From contig NC_086247.1 of assembly GCF_021018805.1 (NCBI RefSeq), forward strand, positions 141,480,102 to 141,544,101: 64,000 nt of DNA, given 5' to 3'. A program made the position numbers and the translations under genes. The DNA comes from Prinia subflava. Lineage: Eukaryota; Chordata; Aves; Passeriformes; Cisticolidae. Numbering within the stretch: position 1 is the first letter of the stretch; each line of letters begins with the position of its first letter. The notes beneath the pieces were generated by a model. It did not search any database and had not been told where the DNA came from. It worked only from the letters and a program-made list of their open reading frames with translations. This document shows positions 26,485 through 35,116 of this stretch, one piece after another.

Positions 26485-26510
26485 TGTGTGTGTGAGAGAG
26501 AGAGAGGGAG
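26485..26510. repeat. Compound (GT)n(GA)n microsatellite
   Basis: A short GT run passes directly into a GA run. It is simple sequence, likely polymorphic. Confidence 0.85.
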
Positions 26511-28584
26511 GCAAAACAAATAACCAGGACAAATTTCAAGCAGAGCCCCTGATTTGGCAGTGTGTGTCTATGGCCTGAACATACGAGAGTTTAGGAGGCT
26601 TTGCATTTGAGACTGGAACACTGATGTCAGATTTCAACAGATTTCCAGGTACTTACAGATGTCCAGAAGTGTTTCTAGAATTCCTTAAGCAGTATAAGAC
26701 TTTGGGAATGTGGCCCTCTGAGTTTATCTGCAAGTTTCGGTGCTTAAATACTTTAGAAATCTCATGCAGCTTTATGAGCTGGGATGCAGGTGGCTGCCTT
26801 TGAGAGGTCAGCTTAGCTGTCCCACTTCTCTGTCCTGCTCCATCCACATACTTCAGCTTCCAGCTTTGTCAGAGCTGGCAATCCTCATTCAGTGCTTTTT
26901 CTCAATTCAGTGGGGGCCTATCTCTCTTCCCAGTTCTATCACACTTTTAAAATCGCCTTCTTCATTCTGTAATGCCTTAAAATACAGGATGGTGAATTCA
27001 CAAAGAAGATGTAGTTAAGATTAGAAGCTGAAGGAAGAGAAATATCATTCTTATAAGAAGAGCCACACTTCCTCCAGGCTGACTTTTTTACTAAAATTAT
27101 TCAAATTTCCTAAACAGAAAGATAACTATTTTCAGATGTTTGTCTGCAGAATTTCAAGTTCCAGGGAATTTTTCGGCAAGGGAGCATATAAAGAATAATA
27201 ATTTTTGAAGATTGTTACACTATATTTGCCAGTAATGTTGGAAACAACTCTCACGAGGTTTAAATTTACTATCCATGCCTTTACTAAAAATATTTATGGT
27301 GCCTACAGATTAGTAGAAAACCGTGAAAATCACTACAATAAGGTATGTATTTTTGAAAAGTGATTATAATCAGTGAGTCTGGTGTGTCTCATTTTAACTT
27401 ATTCTTAAACTATAAGCCTACAGCCCCAAGGTCAAGGCCCTGTGTAAAAAGCTTCCATAACAAATACACAGAAAATGTGGTTCCCAAAAGCAGTGGTTCA
27501 TACAGCACATTGCTGAAGTGTGGGTTTGCACAGCAATGCATGTGCACTGCATGTCACATGCAGTCAAAACAGACTCTGCTTCATGCAGCAGAGCCCTCTT
27601 AATTTGTTTTGTTAAATCTTAGCTATAAATACACTTATCAGTATGTCCTCATGAGCTGTTTGCAGAGCATTCCAAAGAGGATCTTGGCTGGTTTTGCTGA
27701 CTTTTAAAGTAAAATATGATAAGAAAATGAGAGAAGACTTGATATCCTTACTATAGCATGGCTGTGCAAGACAGACTTTCATTTAAGGTTGCAAGAAATT
27801 TCATCTGTACCAACACTTGTGAAACGGTCAGAGTGTGCACAGGCCTGGGGGAGCTGCTATGGACCTGCTCATCTCTCGGATGCCAAGTGACAGAAAGGTC
27901 AGGATCGATGGATGTCTGATCAACATTAGGTCTTACAACATTTCTGCTTGCTACTGCAGGAAGCTGAAGACAGAGGAACTGAGAATGAAAGAGATGTGAA
28001 GGTCTCTCTGCTTAGGACCTCTCTGCTGGCACAGAATGGTTTCCACCACAAACTTGCTGAGATTCCTACGTGTTAAGAGTCACATCTGTTTGTAAACAGG
28101 ACATTCTCAGAAGGGAAATCATGGATGCCTGGGTTAATCATAGGATATCCTCACACCATGTGATTTTTTTTGAGATTTTGTTCTCCTAAAATAGTTTGTT
28201 GGCTCTATCCACTGTAGTAGAAAATATTTCACCACACATTATGTCAAAAAACGTATTGAAGTCTGAGATTCAGCATTTCATGATTATGCTTCAGATAACC
28301 ATCTTTCAAATATCAACCTTTTGCAACTATATTTATTTTATTTTCAGCTACATTTTCCATGTAATCTTAGGTTTCTTTGGATGATACTAAGAAGATAAAA
28401 GCAGTAGTTGATGGAAAGGACAACACATGTAATTTTTTATAACATTTTCACCCTAATTTTTCAGACATGAGATAAAAATCTCATCTTCAATATTAATGCT
28501 GGAAAGACTATTTCTTCTACTAAAAATGAGAATGCTTATTTCATCAGATGTGTGCTGTCAGCCAGCCTTTTTTTCCAATTGTGC

Positions 28585-28628
28585 TATTATCCACAGTCCC
28601 TTCTGTGGATAATAATGGTCCCTTCTGT
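28585..28628. repeat. Perfect 12-bp-arm hairpin with overlapping direct repeat
   Basis: Arms TATTATCCACAG (28585-28596) and CTGTGGATAATA (28603-28614) pair perfectly across a 6-nt loop (TCCCTT). The loop and half of the right arm, GTCCCTTCTGT (28596-28606), recur as a direct copy at 28618-28628. The inverted and direct repeats together suggest a single complex template-switch event. Confidence 0.88.
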
Positions 28629-28930
28629 ATCCCTTTCTGAAGGTTTTAGTCCTTCTATTTGGAATTTCTTTTAAACCAATCAGGATGCTGGAAACGTTAA
28701 CTGAACAATACCTTAGGGTTTTTTTTCAGTGTTTAAAAACAAACAAGCAAGCAACAAGCTTCTGATTTTCTAGTAGCTCTGGCAGCCGTGGAGAAACCTG
28801 GAACGCCTCCATGAGTAGCTCTTTGCCGTGCTTGAGGACAGGTGGAAAATCCTGCGGGAAACCGGGAGCGGAGGGAAGGAGGGAAGGCAGGAGGGAGGCG
28901 AACAGGGAGATGCTCTCACCGCGGCGTTGG

Positions 28931-28941
28931 TGGTATAGTGG
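28931..28941 (+). promoter_or_regulatory. tRNA internal promoter, A box
   Basis: TGGTATAGTGG matches the type 2 Pol III A box (TRGYNNARNNG form) at the expected distance from the mature 5' end. Confidence 0.88.
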
Positions 28942-28973
28942 TGAGCATAGCTGCCTTCCAAGCAGTTGACCCG

Positions 28974-28984
28974 GGTTCGATTCC
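28974..28984 (+). promoter_or_regulatory. tRNA internal promoter, B box
   Basis: GGTTCGATTCC is a perfect fit to the B-box consensus GGTTCGANTCC bound by TFIIIC. It doubles as the T-arm of the tRNA. Confidence 0.93.
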
Positions 28985-29001
28985 CGGCCAACGCAGATTC
29001 G

Positions 29002-29005
29002 TTTT
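29002..29005 (+). terminator. Pol III terminator for tRNA-Gly
   Basis: A TTTT run begins 6 nt after the last mature base. Four T is the minimal effective RNA polymerase III terminator in vertebrates, so the predicted primary transcript ends here with a very short trailer. Confidence 0.82.
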
Positions 29006-29479
29006 GACGCCGCTCCCAGCGGGTGCAGGCGGTGCTGCCATCATCCATCCATCCATCCGCAGGGATGCGGAGCGCCGGGACCCGGGAGGGCCGGCAGGGA
29101 CGGGCGGGTCCCGCAGCACCGAGGGACGGAGGGTCCAGCCCGGCGGGCAGGGTAGGACCCGCGGCTCCGGGGGGATCCCACAAGGGCCGGCGGAGATGGA
29201 ACGGATCTGCCCGAATGAGAGCGAGGGTGACCGCGGGTTCACCGCACACGGAACCGTCCGCAGGCACAGGGAGCCGCCCTTGGGCTGGTGTGGGCGTTTG
29301 TGGAGCAGAGGCGGTGTCCGGGGCTGTCCTCAGTACCGGAGAGGCGCGAGAATGCCGGAGAACAGTGGAAAGGCTGCAAGGATGGGGGCAGGCTCCGGCA
29401 TTCCTGCTGTGAAGAAAGAGGAGAGGGCAAAGAGGGGGAATCTTACTGATACTGGAAAATATCTGAAGGTAGGGTGCGA

Positions 29480-29763
29480 ACAGAACGGAGCCGGGCTGTG
29501 CCCAGGGGCAGGACAAAGGGGAACGGGCACAAACACATGGAACGTGCCCTGTGAACATCAGGAAACACCTTTTCATTATGAGGGTGACAGCACTGGGTAC
29601 AGGTTGCCCAGAGAGAAGGTTGTGGAGTCTCCATCCTGGGAGATTTTCAAAAGCTGTCTGGACGTGTTCCTGGACAACCAAGTGTTCCTGCTTCAGCATC
29701 AGGGTGGAGCAGATGGCACCCAGAGGTCCCTTACAGCCTCAGCCGTTCTGTCACTGTGCATCA
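29480..29763 (+). mobile_element. CR1 LINE 3' fragment
   Basis: A 5'-truncated CR1. Recognisable pieces in order are GGACAAAGGGGAACGGGCAC, CTGAACATCAGGAAACACC-like sequence near 29550, GGGTACAGGTTGCCCAGAGA near 29592, GTTGTGGAGTCTCCATCCTG near 29620, TTTTCAAAAGCTGTCTGGAC near 29645 and CCTGGACAACC near 29670. The 3' end is CAGAGGTCCCTTACAGCCTC followed by AGCCGTTCTGTCACTGTGCA, the relic of the octamer tail. It is a different CR1 subfamily from the 9.3-kb copy, judging by its 3' end. It cannot code for protein. Confidence 0.92.
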
Positions 29764-31513
29764 GGCCAAGCAGTCCAGCCAAGGCGAGAACTGAGGGCAG
29801 AGGACCCTACAAGATGTGATTTCTCTGGGAGTGGGAACAGCGGCAGGAGCTGGGCTGAGGCAGAGCAGCCAAGGGAAGGTGTGCTGCTCCAGCAGAGCCA
29901 GAGCAGTGCATACAAGCTCTGATTCACTACAGAGAGAGTAGCTGGTGCCTTCAGATGATACATCACAGTCCAGAGTCAAGCACCTCCCAGGAAGTCTCGC
30001 TGTCTGAGTGCCCAGTCAGGTCTCTGACAGGGCAAACCAGTTTTGGTGATGTAATTAATCACTGTCAATCCCACGGCTCAGAATCTTGTTATTCTTGAAA
30101 CCTGACTCTTGACGACTCTTTCAGAGAAAATGTTCTATCCCAAAGCAATTTTGAAATAATTTATATTATGTTTCCAAAAGCTGTTTATATGACAGTTGCA
30201 GACAGGACCTACTCACATAGTAGGCTGCAGTGAATGGAAGAAAATGCAATTATAATGAGTGTCCACTTCTTTTGTTTCAGTCTCTTTCTTTTTCGTCCTC
30301 AAGTAGGAGAAAATGCACTCGTAGGTTTATAGAAATCAAAAGAAGGAAAAGGCTAAAGGAGCTGAGCTAGCCCAATGAGAAGTTCTAGCCATTTGCACTT
30401 TACAGCTAAATGTGTAATGACTAGAGTTCCTAGGATGAGTGGAAATGGGAGCTACAGGCTGTGAGAATAGCTAAAAATAGTTAAAAATAGTTAAAAAATA
30501 GTAGTTAAAATAGACCAGATAGATTTACAAAAGGTTGATATTTGGAAAAGGGTGAAATCTCCTGTTCTTCTAAAAGAGAAGAGGTTCTGGAAGCAGTTGG
30601 TGGGTGCAATTCCAGCAGGATACAAGGGACTGAAATTTAAACCAGAGGGGTTTTACCTGCCCAGAGTCTCATTGTAACTTTATTGTTACTAAACTACTAA
30701 ACCTAAGCGTATCGGTCAAAATGATTAGTTGCCCTTCTTGAATCATATTAGACTTCTACAGGGGAAAAAAAAATTACTTATTGATATAAGCCTGGATCCA
30801 ACTAGAGGGAAAACCTCACTAAAAACCTAGAAAATGCTCCAAAAAGAGCTGCTGAACCACCAGAGTAACACAAGAGATGCTCCACTTCAGGGCTGCATGG
30901 AGCAAGCAGGGCATCACACTCTGTCATACATGAGTTACTCAAGGTCCACTGACAGCCACTCCTATCAGCTTCAGGCATTACACTGAGCTCTCAGGTGGTA
31001 GGTAAAAAAGGAGACAACAACAATATGAAACTGCAAGAGGGGTTTGGACTCAGTGTCCTACATGCCCACAAATTAGAAGTTAATACTCTATGTGTACTTG
31101 CTCTTGTAGTAGTTCTCCTAGATATGATGTGCTTGCCAGATGTGTTTACTACAGTTTCTTTTATCTGTGTTTTTGCAGTAAATGGAAATAAAAAACTTGG
31201 TGTTTTCTCATGGATTAAAGGCAGTAATTTTGCTGAAAACCCGTAAGCTATGAGATGCTTCTGGATTTTTTGATTTTTTACTGCACAGGAAGGCAGGGAT
31301 ACGTTTTGTTGTTCGGCTCTATTTTGACACTTCAGGTAGAATTGTGCAATGTCTAGGGATATCCTTGTAGTGTGCACATTGATAGCATTCTATGCTAGCA
31401 ATAATCAATTAGTGGGGTCTCACAGCTGATTAGCAATGAGCTGTAATGCAGCTTTGCAATCAGTTCCCAAGAAAGGTACAATGCTATTTTAGAAGCAGGA
31501 TGAAAAGCAGGAT
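29764..31513. other. Unique noncoding DNA
   Basis: No gene is recognised. Overlapping short frames at 30991-31377 (minus, 128 codons) and 30995-31246 (plus, 83 codons, with a hydrophobic centre) have no recognisable family or splice context. A small tandem repeat lies at 30467-30513. Confidence 0.65.
30467..30513. repeat. Short tandem repeat of ATAGTTAAAA-type units
   Basis: Four to five imperfect copies of a 10-11-bp unit (ATAGCTAAAA, ATAGTTAAAA, ATAGTTAAAAA, TAGTAGTTAAAA). The copy number is too low to call a minisatellite of note. Confidence 0.75.
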
Positions 31514-31838
31514 CTCATAGAACTTCATTCATAGAACTGTATCTTAGAACCAGGGTATCATAGAATGTCCTGGAAGGGACCTGAAAGATCATCTGGTTCC
31601 AACAATCTGTCATGGATGGAACCAGATTGTTCCAAGTCCCATCCACCTTGGCCTTGAAGTCTTCCAGGGATGCAGCAACCATAACTCCTCTGGGCAACTT
31701 TTTCCAGTTGCTCACCACCCTCACAGTAAAGAATTTTTTTCTAATATTTAATCTACACCTACTCTCAGTTTGAAACCATTCACCCTTGTCATCTCACTCT
31801 ATGCCCTTGTAAATATCCCTCTCTGTCTGTCTTGTACT
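31514..31838 (-). mobile_element. CR1 LINE 3' fragment, minus strand
   Basis: The 3' end lies at the left: degenerate TCATAGAA/CATAGAAC tail units (31514-31560), then ATCATAGAATGTCCTGGAAG and GGACCTGAAAGATCATCTGG. Reading rightward gives the reverse complement of the CR1 C-terminal pol region. The minus-strand frame at 31515-31724 reads VVSNWKKLPRGVMVAASLED then FKAKVDGTWNNLV, a clear CR1 reverse transcriptase C-terminus. It is truncated near 31838 and inactive. Confidence 0.93.
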
Positions 31839-32005
31839 TATTTGCCCTTGATTTATTCCTTCTTTTGAGTACAGGGAAAGAATTTGCTAATTCCTATCAT
31901 GGATGCCTTAAAAAGAGAAGGGAGAACTTTCCAGTAGCATCTGCTTCCTGTCCCCTTACTCACTGTAGAAGCACAATATCTAAATATCAACAATAAATTC
32001 TCTAC

Positions 32006-32049
32006 AAAAAAAAAAAAAAAAAGAAAAAAGAAAAAAAAAAAAGAAACAA
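32006..32049. repeat. Poly-A tract
   Basis: About 40 A residues interrupted by three G. No retroposed gene body could be read to its left, so I do not call it a retroposon tail. Confidence 0.88.
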
Positions 32050-32373
32050 AAGTCTTCAAGCTTTCCATCCACAATAATCTGAGCTTTGATATTTGATATT
32101 TTAAATATCAAGCATATTAAAACTTTGGAAAAAACAAACCCACAATTGTTTAAACAATTAATATGCTAACTGATATCATTCTACTGCCTTCTTCAGCTTC
32201 CTGCTGTCATTCTGTGTATTCACATTTTGACATTTGCTTTACAAGTAATTTAGATAATTTTAGAGTATAAAACAGATGCATTAATGTAGTGTTTGCTGCA
32301 CACTTAGTGTAAGTAAGTGAAAAAATACTGAGGGTCCTGCATTTGTACATTCTCGGTGTTCAAAGGAAGCAGA

Positions 32374-32760
32374 AAGGGAGGGAGGGAGGGAGGGAGGCAG
32401 GAAGGAAGGAAGGAAGGAAGGGAGGGAGGGAGGGAGGAAGGAAGGAAGGCGCGGAAGGAAGGAAGGAAGGCGCGGAAGGAAGGAAGGCGCGGAAGGAAGG
32501 AAGGAAGGCGCGGAAGGAAGGAAGGCGCGGAAGGAAGGAAGGAAGGCGCGGAAGGAAGGAAGGCGCGGAAGGAAGGAAGGAAGGAAGGCGCGGAAGGAAG
32601 GAAGGCGCAGAAGGAAGGAAGGAAGGAAGGAAGGAAGGTGCGGAAGGAAGGAAGGAAGGAAGGCGCGGAAGGAAGGAAGGAAGGGAGGAAGGAAGGAAGG
32701 AAGGAAGGGAGGAAGGAAGGAAGGAAGGAAGGAAGGAAGGAAGGAAGGAAGGAAGGAAGG
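32374..32760. repeat. GGAA/GGGA tetranucleotide array with embedded GGCGC words
   Basis: About 390 bp of pure purine tetranucleotides. It starts with GGGA units: five GGG runs at 32376-32394 and four at 32420-32434, each a G-quadruplex-type pattern. From 32448 onward, blocks of GGAA are separated by GGCGC. The C of each GGCGC lies at 32450, 32471, 32488, 32509, 32526, 32547, 32564, 32589, 32606 and 32664, with a TGC variant at 32639. Spacing alternates 21, 17, 21, 17, 21, 17, so the array has a 38-bp higher-order unit. The last 90 bp is nearly pure GGAA. The Pro/Leu/Ser/Phe-rich and Glu/Gly/Arg/Lys-rich frames it creates in all phases are artefacts. Confidence 0.95.
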
Positions 32761-33590
32761 ACATATATACACCCACATGCCTCTCTGAGTGCCTGATTTG
32801 ACTTACATAGCCATAGCATTTCTGAAAAATGGATAATAACACAGTGTATTTTTTTCCCATTTCTTTTCTTCTTCTCCTCAAAATAGACTCAGGTAGTTTT
32901 TATGCTCTAGCATATTTTTGAACTATCCAGAAGCAAAAATATACTTCCAAGAATCTTATGAAAATCCACTAACACACATCTTGGCCTGAGATCTTTGAAC
33001 ATCAAAGTAAGCTAAAGTTAATTCACTTGCATCCAGCTGCATTTGGTGGTATGCTCGTCATATTGAGGAGGCCCCTTTTTTGTTTCCATCTTTCACTGCT
33101 TATGTCAAACAGTTTACAGAGAGGCAATATAAATTCAGACAGAGTGCTAGGAATGCCATCAATGAGTTTGGGAGTTTACATTGTGTTTGTGTGAGGTCAC
33201 TGCATGTTGTCTTCAATGATCAATGGCCTAGTGAAGGCTTTTAAAGCCGGGGGCTCCCCTCAGTGTCTTTAGTTACTCCATGTTAGGTTATGTTTTCTGA
33301 GAAGGGCTCAGACAACTCTTCTCTTGCATTTTTTATAATGGATTTGTGACTGTTCAGTGTTTTTTGTGGCATTTCCCTGTACTCATAACAAGAAGTCAGG
33401 TGACCAGTAAGATAAATGATATTTAACCTAGTGGTGACAGATGTAGCAGAGGTGAAAAGGTTGTATCTATTAATAAACAAAGTTTGAAAGCCTTTTAGCA
33501 CCATCTTTCACATCATGCTTATCTGACCTTTTGCACAAGATGACTTTCACAGGCTTATTACAATGACAGGGGGAGAAAACTCCAACTATT

Positions 33591-33640
33591 CTTTTTTTTA
33601 TATATTTTTTTTATTTTTATTTTTTTAAAGAAAAAAAAAA
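33591..33640. repeat. T-run followed by A-run
   Basis: About 35 T-rich bases pass through TAAAG into ten A. It is low-complexity and could fold as a weak hairpin. Confidence 0.8.
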
Positions 33641-33954
33641 TTCATTAAGAATTTTAAGTTGTCTTCCTGAATGAATGAATGAAGTGCTGGTGGTACTGCA
33701 GATAGGATTTCACTTGGATGAAAAAATATGGTAGGTTTATTTTGGTCCCAGTGGGTGCTGACATTTTAACCCACTTATCTCTGATTTATTCAATCCTTGA
33801 CAGTCCCAAAAAAGTGATGTGTTTTGCCTGAAGGCTCTGTAGGTGAGGCCAGTTGACATGTGCTTTTTCTTCCTGTTAAGGGGGTAATCCCCTCTGCAGT
33901 CCAGTTGGTGAAGCAGGGCGAAATGGAGAAGGAAAATATTCCTGATAAGAAGGA

Positions 33955-33982
33955 TTTTTCTTTTTTCTTTTTTTTTTTTTTT
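33955..33982. repeat. Poly-T tract
   Basis: A T-run interrupted by two C. On the minus strand it accounts for the lysine run of a spurious frame (33790-33987). Confidence 0.85.
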
Positions 33983-34243
33983 CCCATATTCCTTGTGTTT
34001 ATTGTATAAAATAACCCTTAGAATTCACTTCATATAAATGCAGACTTTAAAGGCCAATGTCTACATGATCATTAGTAACCCACAGGTTGTTAAAAATAAA
34101 ATTTATAGCATGGTAAAGCTAAAAGTAATCTGGGGTATTTTTGAATAATTGTTTATTTTAACTTCTATGCTAATAAAAATGCTCAGAGCATACATAGATA
34201 GACTCTATATGGCTTAAGATTCGGTGGAAATATATTTTATTCC

Positions 34244-34345
34244 AGTAATAAATTAATAAATAATTAATATATTTATATTAAATATATTATTAATATAATT
34301 AATAATTAATAATTATTATTTATTGTTTTATTAATATTTATTATA
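34244..34345. repeat. AT-only low-complexity patch
   Basis: About 100 bp almost entirely of A and T, built of TTAATAA/TATTTA words with many small palindromes. It directly precedes the 3' end of the minus-strand CR1. It may be unrelated to that insertion or may be its degenerate target. Confidence 0.8.
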
Positions 34346-34367
34346 CTTAGACAAATTCCAATACATG

Positions 34368-35116
34368 TCATAGGCCTCTAAGATCAAGCTTTGTTCACCT
34401 GTTGATAGGATCAACAAAACCCTCTCAAGGGGTGCCATGTCTACTTGGCTTTTGACAAGTTTGACTTGTTTTGACTTCCAGAGACAGTGACCCCCTCACA
34501 CTTCCCTGGGAGCCTGTTCCAATACTCAGCCACCATTTAGTAATTTTTTTTTCCCAATATCCAACCTGAACCTCCCCTGACACCACTTGAGGCCATCTTC
34601 TCTTGTCCTATCACTACATGCCCGTCTCACCTTTCTGCAACCTCCTTTCAAGAAGGTGTGGAGGTTGACAATGTCTCTCATCAGCCTCCTTTTCTCCAGG
34701 CTGAACAGCTTCAGCTGCCTTGGCAACACCTCATGGAATTTATGTTTGACCAGCTTCATAGCCCTTCTCTGGACACGCTCCAGCACCTCAGGAGAGCCCA
34801 AAACTGGGCACAGGACTTGGGGTGTGGCCTCACCAGTGCCAAGTACAGGGGGACCATCACTGCCCTGGTCCTGCTGACCAGGCCCTGCTGGTACAAAGCA
34901 GGATGCCACTGACATTTTTGGCCACCTGGGCACACTCTGGCTCATGTTTAACTGGCTGTCCACCAGCACACCCAAGAACTTCTCTGCTGGGCAGTTTCCC
35001 AGCCACTCTTCCCTCTGCTTGGGGTTGTTACCCAAGTGTAGGACCCTTCACTTCACCTTGTTTAACCTTGTACAGTTGCCTTGGCCCACTGATCCAGCCT
35101 GTCCAAGCTGGGCTCT
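34368..35116 (-). mobile_element. CR1 LINE fragment, minus strand, longest pol remnant in the window
   Basis: The 3' terminus is at the left (CATAGGCCTCTAAGATCAAG), then the reverse-strand CR1 3'UTR (CTGTTCCAATACTCAGCCAC) and the pol C-terminal part, truncated near 35116. The minus-strand frame 34526-35035 (169 codons) reads CR1 pol motifs in order: FLGVLVDSQLNMSQ, VLERVQRRAMKLVK, LKLFSLEKRRLMRDIVNL, CSDRTREDGLKW and GRFRLDIGKKK. Between the first two motifs about 50 residues are out of the CR1 frame, so two compensating frameshifts explain why it is still open. The catalytic FADD box is missing (truncated), so no activity is possible. Plus-strand frames at 34587-35150 are its antisense shadows. 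Confidence 0.95.

Larger units (their letters stand above)
24678..28841. other. Unique AT-rich noncoding DNA
   Basis: No gene is recognised. The stretch 26010-26140 is locally more GC-rich and contains CpG, but matches nothing I know. A GT/GA microsatellite lies at 26485-26510 and a perfect hairpin at 28585-28614. Open frames here are at most 92 codons and featureless. Confidence 0.65.
28924..28995 (+). tRNA. tRNA-Gly (anticodon TCC)
   Basis: An intact 72-nt cytosolic tRNA gene for glycine, decoding GGA and, by wobble, GGG. The acceptor stem GCGTTGG (28924-28930) pairs with CCAACGC (28988-28994), with discriminator A at 28995. The anticodon stem GCTGC/GCAGT (28950-28954/28962-28966) closes loop CTTCCAA with anticodon TCC at 28957-28959 and U33 in place. 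The T-arm carries GGTTCGATTCC. No intron is present and CCA is not encoded, as expected for a eukaryotic nuclear gene. All stems are paired with only the normal G-U, so I see no sign of a pseudogene. No second tRNA was seen in the window. It matches the highly conserved vertebrate tRNA-Gly-TCC type. Confidence 0.97.
28842..29480. other. CpG-rich island around the tRNA gene
   Basis: Composition changes abruptly from AT-rich to strongly GC-rich with many CpG dinucleotides (dense between 28920 and 29360). It includes a G/A-rich run at 28871-28899 and a short CATC repeat at 29042-29058. CpG retention implies that the island is unmethylated in the germline, as is usual around active Pol III tRNA genes, but it extends about 480 bp beyond the tRNA. 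It contains long open frames on both strands, such as 28842-29819 plus. These run through the tRNA and into a CR1, and are expected by chance where stop codons are rare. No protein family is recognisable. Confidence 0.8.
31839..34367. other. Unique DNA with several simple repeats
   Basis: No gene is recognised. Contents are the A-run at 32006-32049, the GGAA/GGCGC array at 32374-32760, a T-run/A-run pair at 33591-33640, a short GAAT repeat near 33668, a T-rich run at 33955-33982 and an AT-only patch at 34244-34345. Between these the sequence looks unique and AT-rich. Confidence 0.7.

Noticed and set aside
28842..29819. Plus-strand frame of 325 codons, apparently the best coding candidate by length
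   Set aside because: It runs through an intact tRNA gene and a truncated CR1. It overlaps an equally long minus-strand frame and lies in GC-rich DNA where stop codons are rare. No protein family is visible.
30991..31377. Minus-strand 128-codon frame and a plus-strand 83-codon frame with a hydrophobic core, possibly a small membrane protein
   Set aside because: The hydrophobic stretch is easily produced by T-rich DNA. The plus frame starts at a GTG, and there is no family match or splice context.
32006..32049. Poly-A tail of a retroposed pseudogene or SINE
   Set aside because: No transcript-like or SINE-like body, and no target duplication, could be read upstream.
32281..32881. Five overlapping frames of 146-173 codons with proline/leucine/serine or glycine/arginine/lysine repeats
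   Set aside because: All are translations of the GGAA/GGCGC array in different phases and strands, with no independent coding evidence.
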